A DNA stretch of 64,000 nucleotides from an uncultured Amylibacter sp. Lineage in GTDB: Bacteria; Pseudomonadota; Alphaproteobacteria; Rhodobacterales; Rhodobacteraceae. Positions within the stretch are counted from its first letter, which is position 1. Every line of letters begins with the position of its first letter. The notes under the pieces were generated by a model, which worked only from the letters and a program-made list of their open reading frames with translations, was not told where the DNA came from and ran no database searches. The stretch is taken from NCBI GenBank assembly GCA_905181935.1, contig CAJIZV010000001.1:545560-609559 (forward strand), written 5' to 3'. Positions 1 through 8,804 of this stretch are shown piece after piece. The translations under genes and the position numbers were made by a program.

Positions 1-863
1 ACAAATTTCTGAGGTGCAATTGCCATTATTCCTTGAGATGGAGATACCAAATTAACATAACCAACACCTAATTCCTTTGATGCAAGCGGAACAAGTTTAT
101 AGCCTTTGGCGTTATATTGATCAAATTCATCAAGTAGTGGCAGGCAGAATGCCACTCGCGCATTATTAGATGATGTTAAATGAGGAAATGGATCATCACA
201 TTCTATTTGTGTTCTTAAAGTTATCCCAAGCTTTGAACACGCACTATCAATTTTATTTCGTAACTGTGTATTTTTTGAAGGTAACAAAATTTGATGATCA
301 ATAAGCTCATAAAATTTTATCTTGGCTAAGCTTTCAGTTTTTACAGCAAGTGGCAAAGCAGCATGAACTTTTACTTCAAATGCATGAAGAATATTTAAAT
401 TTCGGCTAATTATCGGCTGGTAAAACAATGCAATATCAAGGCGGTTCGAAGTTAAATAATCTTCCATATTATTTTGATCGATAACCTTAAGTTCAAAAGA
501 TATGTATGGGTATTCATTTTGGTACTTCGCTATTTGAGCATTAACAAAATTAACATTCAAATCTGCACTAACACCCAATCTTACCACTCCAGTTCGCATG
601 CCTTTTATATCATTTATCTGGGATTGCAGACGTTCAAAGCTTCTTAATTGTGACAATGCAAATTGATAGAATATCTCTCCCTCTATCGACAATCTAACAC
701 CAACACTTAATCGATCAAAAATCCGAAACCCAATATCAAGTTCTAAACTTTGAATATGTCGATTTAATGCTGATGGTGAAATAGCGCAACTTTCTGCTGC
801 ACTACGAATAGAACCTGACTCAGAAATTAATTTCACATATTTAAAGGATTGCAAATGTCGCAT
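1..863 (-). CDS. LysR-type transcriptional regulator (3' end cut by window)
   Basis: Reading the minus strand from the ATG at 863 gives about 287 open codons running off the window edge. The N-terminus (MRHLQSFKYVKLISESGSIR, then SAAESCAISPSALNRHIQSLE) is a LysR winged helix-turn-helix, followed by a substrate-binding domain with the usual V/I-R-L-G-V start near residue 100. It is divergent from urtA across about 180 bases, the usual layout for a LysR protein controlling its neighbour, so control of urea transport is possible but inferred. The C-terminal few residues are missing because of the window, not a mutation. Base composition is AT-rich like the urt genes. Confidence 0.85.
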   Translation of the reverse strand, partial: MRHLQSFKYVKLISESGSIRSAAESCAISPSALNRHIQSLELDIGFRIFDRLSVGVRLSIEGEIFYQFALSQLRSFERLQSQINDIKGMRTGVVRLGVSADLNVNFVNAQIAKYQNEYPYISFELKVIDQNNMEDYLTSNRLDIALFYQPIISRNLNILHAFEVKVHAALPLAVKTESLAKIKFYELIDHQILLPSKNTQLRNKIDSACSKLGITLRTQIECDDPFPHLTSSNNARVAFCLPLLDEFDQYNAKGYKLVPLASKELGVGYVNLVSPSQGIMAIAPQKF

Positions 864-1040
864 GTCATTACTTTTTATACAAAATAATATAATGGTGCAA
901 AAAATGCAACACTAATATACATCTTTTGACGCAGACCGCACCATGTATAAGTTTTAGAATGTATGGAATCATTAGAAATTAATTATTTTGATTATCAAAA
1001 ACACAGCGCATTCCTCCCGCGCACTTTAAAAGGAACAGAC

Positions 1041-2303
1041 ATGAAAAAAATTCTTCTTGCATCAGCATTAAGTATAGTAGCAACAACAAGTGCTATTGCG
1101 GACATTAAAGTTGGCATATTACACTCACTTTCCGGAACAATGGCAATTTCAGAAACTACCCTAAAAGACACAATGCTAATGCTAATTGAACAGCAAAACG
1201 CTAAAGGGGGTATTAATGGCGAAAAACTAGTACCTGTAGTAGTTGACCCAGCTTCTGACTGGCCACTGTTTGCAGAAAAAGCACGTGAATTATTGAGTGT
1301 TGAAGATGTTGATGTGATTTTTGGAAACTGGACTTCAGTATCTCGCAAATCAGTTCTACCTGTAATAGAAGAACTTAATGGTCTTCTATTTTATCCAGTG
1401 CAATATGAAGGTGAGGAGAGTTCAAAAAATGTATTTTACACAGGTGCAGCACCAAACCAGCAAGCTATCCCTGCAACTGATTACTATTTAGAAGAACTTG
1501 GAGTTGAAAAATTTGCGCTTTTAGGTACGGACTATGTGTACCCCCGGACAACAAATAAAATATTAGAGCAATACTTAAAGGATAAGGGCATCTCTAAGGA
1601 TGATATTTTTGTAAACTACACACCTTTTGGTCATTCAGATTGGTCAAAAATTGTTTCAGATGTTGTTGCCCTAGGTGCTGATGGGAAGAAAGTTGGTGTG
1701 ATTTCAACTATTAATGGTGATGCAAATATCGGTTTTTACAAAGAACTTGCCGCTGCTGGAATTTCAGCTGATGATATCCCAGTTGTTGCATTTTCTGTTG
1801 GCGAAGAAGAACTGGCAGGTCTAGATACAACAAATCTTGTAGGTCACTTAGCTGCCTGGAATTATTTTCAATCTGCTGAAGGTGCTATCAATGCAAACTT
1901 TATTGAAACCTGGAAGACGACTATGGGTAAGGACCGTGTAACCAACGATCCAATGGAAGCCCATTACATAGGTTTCAATATGTGGGTAAATGCTGTTAAA
2001 GATGCAGGCACTACTGATGTAGATGCAGTTCGTGCAGAAATGTACGGACAAAAATTTCCAAACCTTACTGGTGGTATAGCTGAAATGCTACCAAACCATC
2101 ACCTTACTAAACCAGTTTTAATTGGTGAAATCCAAGATAATGGTCAATTTGATATTATCAGCCAAACATCAGAAGTAGCTGGAGATGCTTGGACAGATTT
2201 CTTGGCCTCGTCAGCAATTCTTAAATCTGATTGGAAAGACTTAGGCTGTGGAATGTACAACACAGAAACTAAAAGCTGTGTGCAGTTAAAATCAAATTAC
2301 TAA
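1041..2303 (+). CDS. urtA: Urea ABC transporter substrate-binding protein UrtA
   Basis: Periplasmic binding protein that captures urea for the UrtBCDE importer. The start at 1041 is chosen because it follows an AAAAGGA ribosome site and opens a standard signal peptide (MKKILLASALSIVATTSAIA). The open frame extends 78 bases upstream, but that extension is not signal-like. The mature protein of about 400 residues has the type I periplasmic binding fold of the amide/urea family (IKVGILHSLSGTMAISE opening, VVDPASDWPLFAEKARELL). The C-terminus carries two Cys (DLGCGMYNTETKSC), as in many UrtA proteins. First gene of urtABCDE. A strong stem-loop follows the stop codon and probably lets this gene be expressed above the membrane genes. 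Confidence 0.93.
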   Translation: MKKILLASALSIVATTSAIADIKVGILHSLSGTMAISETTLKDTMLMLIEQQNAKGGINGEKLVPVVVDPASDWPLFAEKARELLSVEDVDVIFGNWTSVSRKSVLPVIEELNGLLFYPVQYEGEESSKNVFYTGAAPNQQAIPATDYYLEELGVEKFALLGTDYVYPRTTNKILEQYLKDKGISKDDIFVNYTPFGHSDWSKIVSDVVALGADGKKVGVISTINGDANIGFYKELAAAGISADDIPVVAFSVGEEELAGLDTTNLVGHLAAWNYFQSAEGAINANFIETWKTTMGKDRVTNDPMEAHYIGFNMWVNAVKDAGTTDVDAVRAEMYGQKFPNLTGGIAEMLPNHHLTKPVLIGEIQDNGQFDIISQTSEVAGDAWTDFLASSAILKSDWKDLGCGMYNTETKSCVQLKSNY

Positions 2304-2332
2304 ATGAAACGCCGCGCCTAACAGGCACGGTT

Positions 2333-2357
2333 GGGGGGAGCAAAATGCGCTCCCCCC
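2333..2357 (+). terminator. Stem-loop between urtA and urtB (partial terminator or mRNA processing hairpin)
   Basis: Nine consecutive bases GGGGGGAGC (2333-2341) pair perfectly with GCTCCCCCC (2349-2357) around a seven-base loop. The right arm is followed by ATTCTTTA, a poor U-tract, so this looks like an attenuating or 3'-stabilising hairpin rather than a full terminator. Such hairpins are common after the binding-protein gene of ABC operons. An in-frame ATG at 2345 lies in the loop and is unlikely to be used. Confidence 0.75.
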
Positions 2358-2380
2358 ATTCTTTAATGGACATTAAGATT

Positions 2381-4333
2381 ATGCATCGAGTACTGCGACT
2401 TTTCGTTATTATTATTTTATTTACTACTACTGCGAAAGCCCAGCCTATTTTTCAGGATTTAGTACAATCGCATGCCTTAAACATTATTAAAGGATCAGTA
2501 AAAACTGCCCCAAAAGTGATTGAATCCATTCAGAGGTTTGGTGGCAAGCCTACCAATAAATTTTTGTTAGAATGGCAATCTAAGAACCTTTGGTCTCGCC
2601 GATCTGATGGATTAATTTTTCTCGTTAAAAGTAATGACAAAAAAAAATATACTTTATTTGATTTAGAAACTTATGATATTGTGGGAATAGTTAAAAAGAA
2701 TGAGATTAAACAAATAAAACCAAACTCTGGTGTCCGAGGGCTAATTGGGACGGCTTTAGTTTCATCTCAACTTACAAGTAATATTCTTGCAAACCGAATT
2801 GCTAGTTTAGAAAGTCTAACTCGTAACCCAAAACGCACCCATTTGGAACCATTACGTAAAGCTATATTAAAAGAAAGTGATCCAAAAGTACGATCTAAGA
2901 TGGAACGGCTTGAACGCCTATTAACGATGCAATATGATACAGACACAGTTAAACGAATTGCTGCAATCAAAAGCTTTTCGAATGACCTTGGCCTAGATGT
3001 TAGGGCTAGATTAAATCCAATTTTAGAGACCACATTACACCTTTCCCAGACACCACCTAAAGCAGGGAGTTATGCTCGCATTTTAGATATAAATAAAACC
3101 GATAGATTAACACGCACTGAAGCATACGATATGATAGTAAAGCAGGGTTGGGCTACTGCAAATATATCACCTAAAATGAAACGCACAGCAATCATCAAGC
3201 ACATAAAAAATGGCCGTGTTGCGGGCTTTGATATAAAAGACTTAAATTTAGAAACTAATCGTAACTTAGCCTATTCTAGATTAACAGATTCTGGGTTGGT
3301 TTCAAAAGATGTAAACGATACTCAAATACAATTGGCCTTAAATAAAACATTTTTTTATGAACAGTATATAGAACCATCCACACAAGTTGTTATTACAGCA
3401 AAAAACTCATTAGCAAGTATTAAAACAAAAGTTTCAATATCACAGGGCATTGATCTCTTTTTGGATGGCCTCTCATTAGCATCTATATTCTTTTTAGCTG
3501 CAATTGGACTAGCTATTACATTCGGTGTGATGGGAGTTATAAACATGGCTCATGGTGAATTTATAATGATGGGAGCTTATACTGGGTATTTAATACAACA
3601 GTATATTACTAATTATACATTATCGATTATCATAGCGATACCCATCGCTTTTGCTGTTACCTTTACCGCTGGCGTATTAATGGAGCGCCTTATTATTCGC
3701 CATCTATACCATAGACCGTTAGAAACTTTGCTTGCAACATTTGGCGTCTCTATTGCCCTGCAGCAATTAGCCAAAAATATTTTTGGAACACAAGCACGAC
3801 CATTAACCTCTCCAGATTGGTTAGGAGGAGCATGGGCCATTAATGACGTTATTTCCATTAGCTGGATACGAGTTGCCATCTTTGGTTTATCAATTTTATT
3901 TTTTGTAATGCTTTGGTTTACTTTGAATAAAACACGCTTGGGGCTAGAAACCAGAGCAGTCACTCAGAACCCCCGTATGGCCGCATCAATGGGTATTAAC
4001 CCAGATAAAATAAATATGTTAACATTTGGGCTTGGGTCTGGCATCGCAGGCATTGCAGGTATTGCCATAGGTCTATTTGCAAAGGTCACCTCAGAACTTG
4101 GTTCAGACTATATAGTTCAATCCTTCATGACTGTAGTTGTGGGGGGGGTTGGCAATATATGGGGTACTTTAGCAGGTGCTGCCATGATTGGATTCTTACA
4201 AAAAAGTATTGAATGGTTTAACCCATCCAACACCTTAGCAGCACAAACATTTATGATTATTTTCATCATTGTATTTATTCAATTCAGACCCAGAGGCATT
4301 ATTGCACTTCGCGGTCGGGCTGCAGGAGATTAA
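2381..4333 (+). CDS. urtB: Urea ABC transporter permease UrtB
   Basis: Inner-membrane permease of the LivH family, partner of UrtC. About 350 N-terminal residues form a signal peptide (MHRVLRLFVIIILFTTTAKA) plus a poorly conserved extracytoplasmic region, as known for UrtB, and are followed by a multi-span LivH domain (GLAITFGVMGVINMAHGEF and TVVVGGVGNIWGTLAGA). At about 650 residues it is longer than LivH because of that N-terminal region. Starts at 2345, 2366 and 2381 are in frame. 2381 is preferred because 2345 is inside the hairpin loop and 2381 gives a clean signal peptide. The stop is immediately followed by the urtC start. Confidence 0.9.
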   Translation: MHRVLRLFVIIILFTTTAKAQPIFQDLVQSHALNIIKGSVKTAPKVIESIQRFGGKPTNKFLLEWQSKNLWSRRSDGLIFLVKSNDKKKYTLFDLETYDIVGIVKKNEIKQIKPNSGVRGLIGTALVSSQLTSNILANRIASLESLTRNPKRTHLEPLRKAILKESDPKVRSKMERLERLLTMQYDTDTVKRIAAIKSFSNDLGLDVRARLNPILETTLHLSQTPPKAGSYARILDINKTDRLTRTEAYDMIVKQGWATANISPKMKRTAIIKHIKNGRVAGFDIKDLNLETNRNLAYSRLTDSGLVSKDVNDTQIQLALNKTFFYEQYIEPSTQVVITAKNSLASIKTKVSISQGIDLFLDGLSLASIFFLAAIGLAITFGVMGVINMAHGEFIMMGAYTGYLIQQYITNYTLSIIIAIPIAFAVTFTAGVLMERLIIRHLYHRPLETLLATFGVSIALQQLAKNIFGTQARPLTSPDWLGGAWAINDVISISWIRVAIFGLSILFFVMLWFTLNKTRLGLETRAVTQNPRMAASMGINPDKINMLTFGLGSGIAGIAGIAIGLFAKVTSELGSDYIVQSFMTVVVGGVGNIWGTLAGAAMIGFLQKSIEWFNPSNTLAAQTFMIIFIIVFIQFRPRGIIALRGRAAGD

Positions 4334-5515
4334 ATGATGAAAAGTCCTCTTATGAAATTCTTAAACAGAAATCCAAGTGTTTTAATTTTCTTATTAATCC
4401 TCTCAGTATTTACAATACTAATTACTATAGGCAGTGAAGCATTTGGCTTTGGATTTATTTCTACTTCTCTAGTTAAAATACTTGGTAAAACATTATGTTT
4501 TTGCTTGGTTGCAATATCAATGGATCTTGTTTGGGGCTATTGTGGAATATTAAGTTTAGGCCACTTCGCATTTTTTGGTTTAGGTGGCTACATGATTGGC
4601 ATGTGGCTAATGTATGAACGAACAAGATTGATTGTACTTGAAGCGGGAAAAAATGCTGAACTTCCTATGACAGTTCAGGAAATTCAAAATTCTATAGGGT
4701 CTCAAATATTTGGAGTAGTGGGAGGGTCAGAGTTTCCAATAATTTGGACTTTTTCAAACTTTCTTTGGGTTCAGCTCTTATTAATAGTCTTTATTCCTGG
4801 CTTATTAGCGCTAATTTTTGGATGGCTAGCATTTCGCTCACGCGTAACGGGAGTATACCTATCGATCCTGACCCAAGCAATGACTTTGGCACTCGCTCTT
4901 TATCTATTCCAAAATGATAGTGGCCTACGCGGAAATAATGGTCTTTCTGGATTGCAAAATTTGCCAGGATTAGAGGATATATCGCAATCAGTAATTTCCA
5001 TGTGGTTTTTTTGGGGATCAGCTTTAGCACTAGGCCTTGGTTATTTATTTGTAAAATTAATTGTTGAAAGCAAACTTGGTAATGTTATTCGCGGTATTAG
5101 GGATAATGAACAAAGAATGCGATTCTTGGGTTATAATGTGGAAATATACAAGTTATTCATCTTTACATTTACAGCCATTATAGCTGCTATCGCAGGTGCA
5201 TTATACTACCCACAGGCAGGTATTATAAATCCAGCAGAATTAGCACCTATTGCATCAATATATTTAGCCGTATGGGTAGCTATAGGAGGACGTGGGCGCA
5301 TTTATGGTGCAGTCATAGGCGCTGGAGTTGTTTCTTTATTATCAAGCTGGCTCACAGGAGGTCAGGCACCTAATATTTCATTAGGGTTCATAGAACTAAA
5401 GTGGGTGGATTGGTGGTTAGTACTACTAGGTATATCCTTTGTACTTGTCACATTATACGCCCCTAAAGGTATAGGTGGATTATTTGATAAATTAACCAAA
5501 GGAGCTCGAAAATGA
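4334..5515 (+). CDS. urtC: Urea ABC transporter permease UrtC
   Basis: LivM-type inner-membrane permease that forms the urea channel with UrtB. Hydrophobic segments run through most of the 393 residues, and family motifs are visible (MDLVWGYCGILSLGHFAFFG near the N-terminus, GNVIRGIRDNEQRMRFLGY in the cytoplasmic loop, AVWVAIGGRGRIYGAVIGA near the C-terminus). It begins directly after the urtB stop codon and its own stop overlaps the urtD start by four bases (ATGA), indicating translational coupling. No unusual features beyond the AT-rich codon use shared with its neighbours. Confidence 0.92.
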   Translation: MMKSPLMKFLNRNPSVLIFLLILSVFTILITIGSEAFGFGFISTSLVKILGKTLCFCLVAISMDLVWGYCGILSLGHFAFFGLGGYMIGMWLMYERTRLIVLEAGKNAELPMTVQEIQNSIGSQIFGVVGGSEFPIIWTFSNFLWVQLLLIVFIPGLLALIFGWLAFRSRVTGVYLSILTQAMTLALALYLFQNDSGLRGNNGLSGLQNLPGLEDISQSVISMWFFWGSALALGLGYLFVKLIVESKLGNVIRGIRDNEQRMRFLGYNVEIYKLFIFTFTAIIAAIAGALYYPQAGIINPAELAPIASIYLAVWVAIGGRGRIYGAVIGAGVVSLLSSWLTGGQAPNISLGFIELKWVDWWLVLLGISFVLVTLYAPKGIGGLFDKLTKGARK

Positions 5516-6255
5516 GTGGGGCACTCTTAGAAGTTAATGCAATTTCCGTCTCATTTGATGGCTTTAAGGCAATTAATAATCTGTCCTTCAATATAAATTG
5601 TGGTGAGCTTCGCGCTATTATTGGGCCTAATGGAGCAGGAAAAACAACATTTATGGATATAATTACTGGCAAAACACGTCCTGATAGTGGTGATGTTATA
5701 TGGGGGAACAAGAACATTAGTTTGATCCAAAAATCAGAAAGTGAAATAGCTAATCTAGGCATTGGGCGAAAATTCCAAAAACCAACTGTGTTTGAGCATC
5801 AATCAGTTATGGAAAACTTAATCATGGCATTAAAAAATAAACGCAGCCCGTGGTCAGTTCTTTTTTATAAGCCAAACGCTTCAGATAATAATAAAGTTAT
5901 TAGTGTTGCTTCAGGTATAGGACTATTTGATTATTTAGATAAACTTGCAGGTGAATTGAGTCACGGACAAAAACAATGGCTAGAAATTGGTATGCTCTTA
6001 GCACAAGAACCACAGTTATTATTAGTTGATGAACCAGCCGCAGGCATGACTTTTGAAGAGCGAAAGCATACTGCTTTTCTATTAAAAAAATTGGCTAAAT
6101 CACGTGCAGTTATTGTTGTGGAGCACGATATGGAATTTATCCGTAGTTTGAACTGTAAGGTAACAGTTTTACATGAAGGTTCTGTTTTAGCAGAAGGAAC
6201 TCTAGACCATGTAATTAAAAATCAAACTGTTATTGATGTATATTTGGGGCGTTAA
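5512..6255 (+). CDS. urtD: Urea ABC transporter ATP-binding protein UrtD
   Basis: LivG-type ATPase subunit of the urea importer, cytoplasmic face of the membrane. Walker A is GPNGAGKTT near residue 37, the ABC signature is LSHGQKQWLEIG (LSHGQ in place of LSGGQ, usual for UrtD), and Walker B is LLLVDEPAAGMT. The 247-residue length is normal. The start overlaps urtC by four bases and urtE begins two bases after the stop. Confidence 0.92.
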   Translation: MSGALLEVNAISVSFDGFKAINNLSFNINCGELRAIIGPNGAGKTTFMDIITGKTRPDSGDVIWGNKNISLIQKSESEIANLGIGRKFQKPTVFEHQSVMENLIMALKNKRSPWSVLFYKPNASDNNKVISVASGIGLFDYLDKLAGELSHGQKQWLEIGMLLAQEPQLLLVDEPAAGMTFEERKHTAFLLKKLAKSRAVIVVEHDMEFIRSLNCKVTVLHEGSVLAEGTLDHVIKNQTVIDVYLGR

Positions 6256-6257
6256 AA

Positions 6258-6953
6258 ATGCTGGAACTTAACAACATTACACTGCATTATGGTCAAAGCC
6301 AAATATTAAACGGTGTAGATTTAATTGCTGAAAAAGGTAAAATTACTTGTTTGATGGGCACCAATGGGGTTGGAAAAACTAGTTTACTTAAGGTAGTTTC
6401 TGGGACCCACAATCATTCTGGTGGCAGTTATAAATTGAATGGACAAGAACAAGGTATGACAACTGCGCATATGCTAGCTAGACGTGGTGTTGGGTATGTA
6501 CCACAGGGTCGTGACATATTTCCACTTATGACTGTTCGTGAAAATATGGAAACTGGATTTGCATGTTTAGACAAAGCACAATTCATGGTTCCAGATCAGA
6601 TTTTTGAATTGTTCCCAGTTCTTAAAGAAATGAAAAATCGCAGAGGTGGTGACCTATCTGGAGGACAGCAACAACAATTAGCAATTGCTCGCACACTAAT
6701 TACAAAACCAAAACTATTACTTCTAGATGAACCCACTGAAGGTATCCAACCAAACATTATTCAACAAATTGGAAATGTCATTTCATTTTTGAAGGATCAG
6801 GGTGACATGGCAATACTTCTGGTTGAGCAGTACTTTGAGTTTGCATATAATTTAGCTGATTATTTTTATGCAATGCGCCGAGGTAATATTATTTTAGAAG
6901 GTTCAAAACCAAATTTAAAAAAGATACAACTTTTAAGTACTTTATCAGTATAA
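6258..6953 (+). CDS. urtE: Urea ABC transporter ATP-binding protein UrtE
   Basis: LivF-type ATPase, second nucleotide-binding subunit of the urea importer. Walker A is GTNGVGKTS, the signature is LSGGQQQQLAIART and Walker B is LLLLDEPTEGIQP. The 231-residue length is normal. Last gene of the urt operon. It converges on ureG across about 95 AT-rich bases, with no convincing terminator hairpin seen there. Confidence 0.92.
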   Translation: MLELNNITLHYGQSQILNGVDLIAEKGKITCLMGTNGVGKTSLLKVVSGTHNHSGGSYKLNGQEQGMTTAHMLARRGVGYVPQGRDIFPLMTVRENMETGFACLDKAQFMVPDQIFELFPVLKEMKNRRGGDLSGGQQQQLAIARTLITKPKLLLLDEPTEGIQPNIIQQIGNVISFLKDQGDMAILLVEQYFEFAYNLADYFYAMRRGNIILEGSKPNLKKIQLLSTLSV

Positions 6954-7048
6954 TAATTAATCAATATGTCACTAAAACCATTCACATTAACGCTTTATTA
7001 AATGTTTAATTTATTAAAAATAATACCACTGCCAAATGATAAACACCT

Positions 7049-7687
7049 TTACGATTTTTTTGTTTGGAATCCCAAAATATCAAAATTTCCAAGTTCAGAC
7101 AAAAGCTTTAATATTTGATAAGCTCCCTCACCATTCCTCAAACTTGCAAAAACAAAAGGTTTCCCAGAGCGCATTCTTTTTGCATCACGCTCCATTACAG
7201 TCAGGGATGCGCCTACGTAAGGCGCTAAATCTGTTTTGTTAATAACTAAAACATCTGACTTAGTGATAGCAGGACCACCTTTTCGTGGTATTTCTTCACC
7301 TGCAGCTACATCGATTACATAGACGGTTAAGTCTGCAAGTTCCGGACTAAACGTAGCTGAGAGGTTGTCTCCACCACTTTCAATAAAAATTATTTCAACA
7401 TCTTCGTATCGTTCGCGCATTTGAGCAATTGCAGCAAGATTAATGGAGGCATCTTCACGAATGGCAGTATGTGGGCAACCCCCTGTCTCAACACCTATAA
7501 CACGGTCTTTTGGCAAGATTTGTAACCGCATTAATGCCTCAGCATCCTCTTGAGTATAAATATCGTTAGTAATAACCCCAACAGAAGTTTGAGGATGTAA
7601 AATACGAATGAGTGCTGCAGTTAAGGTTGTTTTTCCTGCACCAACAGGACCACCTATTCCTATTCTTAATGGACCATGATTTGACAA
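7049..7687 (-). CDS. ureG: Urease accessory GTPase UreG
   Basis: SIMIBI-class GTPase that powers nickel delivery into urease together with UreE, UreF and UreD. The P-loop GPVGAGKT lies near residue 14, the CPH-type metal motif appears as [10 protein letters not shown], and a G-domain NKTD motif ([17 protein letters not shown]) is near residue 150. The 212-residue length is normal. Last gene of ureDABCEFG, 12 bases after ureF. Confidence 0.95.
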   Translation of the reverse strand: MSNHGPLRIGIGGPVGAGKTTLTAALIRILHPQTSVGVITNDIYTQEDAEALMRLQILPKDRVIGVETGGCPHTAIREDASINLAAIAQMRERYEDVEIIFIESGGDNLSATFSPELADLTVYVIDVAAGEEIPRKGGPAITKSDVLVINKTDLAPYVGASLTVMERDAKRMRSGKPFVFASLRNGEGAYQILKLLSELGNFDILGFQTKKS

Positions 7688-7699
7688 TTTAAGCCTCCT

Positions 7700-8344
7700 T
7701 CAAGTTCGAAAAATACGTGAATATTGAGTTTCATGCCGCATCGCTATGATATCTGACATAAAAGTATTACTGTGAAGATCATCAAGAGTTATGTCCTTCA
7801 TATTTGAAGCAACTGATATGATTACTGGCTTAAGCAACGCTTGAACCCGTTGCCCATCCGTTTGTCCAAGTGGGACAAGGCGCATAGCGACGTTACACAT
7901 ATTTCCAATAAAAGCATGCAAGAACATTGCAGTTGTAAGTTCCACACAAAGCCCTAATGCACGCGCTGTTCTACCAACAGCTACCGGGTAGGTAAGTTTT
8001 GTAAGATTTAGACCCCAAACTGCATTTACAGCATCGCAAAAAGCAACTCCTTGGAGGTCGGTTTCTTGAAGCCGCTCTTTTGATGATGCAAATGCTCGAG
8101 AGCTTGCATCAATATATTGCACATCATGTTCTTCTGCATAAAATGAAACATTAAGAAGTGTGGCATCTGCGCAGCCTCCACCTTGAGTTAATAAATAGTT
8201 TAGCCAATCTTGTAAATCATCTGCACTATAAATTAATTCTTCATGAATGGCGTTCTCTAAACCATGTGAATATGCAAAGGACCCTACTGGAAAAGATGGT
8301 GAAAGTAATTGAACTAACGTAAGGATTTCGTTACGACTAGTCAT
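7700..8344 (-). CDS. ureF: Urease accessory protein UreF
   Basis: All-helical scaffold that binds UreD and UreG in the nickel-insertion complex. The family N-terminus LLSPSFPVGSFAYSHGLE is clear. The start at 8344 (MTSRNEILTL) is chosen because its ATG overlaps the ureE stop codon within ATGACTAG, giving 214 residues. An alternative ATG at 8359 adds five residues. The frame is open further upstream to 8410, but that part lies wholly inside ureE and is unlikely to be used. Confidence 0.92.
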   Translation of the reverse strand: MTSRNEILTLVQLLSPSFPVGSFAYSHGLENAIHEELIYSADDLQDWLNYLLTQGGGCADATLLNVSFYAEEHDVQYIDASSRAFASSKERLQETDLQGVAFCDAVNAVWGLNLTKLTYPVAVGRTARALGLCVELTTAMFLHAFIGNMCNVAMRLVPLGQTDGQRVQALLKPVIISVASNMKDITLDDLHSNTFMSDIIAMRHETQYSRIFRT

Positions 8345-8804
8345 GCGATGTGTTGCCATGTTCATGACTATGTGTTCGCCCATAACCATAGGCGCCTTTT
8401 TCAGGATCAAATGGTTCTAATAGACTAGTAACTGTAGCTCCTAAATGTTCAAGCATATGGCCGATTACAGGATCCTCTTGGATCAACAACCTCTTTGCTT
8501 CAATTTGACATGGTGTATGCCTATTACCTATATGCCATGCTAATTTAACCAAATCTTTACCAGTAACTTTCAATAATGGCTCCTTTGCTGCTACAACCTC
8601 TATAAAGCGGCCATCCTCAATGACTAAAGCATCCCCATGATCAAGAGAAGTGGTTTGCGAGAGATCTATAAGAACCTTTTTACTCCTAAAGGTTTTCAGA
8701 ACTTTACGGCGTAAAAACCTTTCATCATATGTAAGAATACACACCTCAAAGCTATTGGACCATTCACCTGAGCGACAAATTTCAAAAGATTTATAATCGA
8801 CCAT
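8337..8804 (-). CDS. ureE: Urease nickel metallochaperone UreE
   Basis: Nickel-binding chaperone that loads UreG. The 155-residue protein has the UreE N-terminal beta domain and a C-terminal metal domain (WHIGNRHTPCQIE and VIGHMLEHLGA). It ends in a short His-containing tail (THSHEHGNTSHD) suited to Ni binding. Its ATG shares a base with the ureC stop (TGATG), and its stop lies inside the start of ureF, so the three genes are translationally coupled. Confidence 0.93.
   Translation of the reverse strand: MVDYKSFEICRSGEWSNSFEVCILTYDERFLRRKVLKTFRSKKVLIDLSQTTSLDHGDALVIEDGRFIEVVAAKEPLLKVTGKDLVKLAWHIGNRHTPCQIEAKRLLIQEDPVIGHMLEHLGATVTSLLEPFDPEKGAYGYGRTHSHEHGNTSHD

Noticed and set aside
2345..2380. 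Upstream start codons for urtB at 2345 and 2366
   Set aside because: 2345 lies in the loop of a strong hairpin and neither has a ribosome site; 2381 opens a proper signal peptide.
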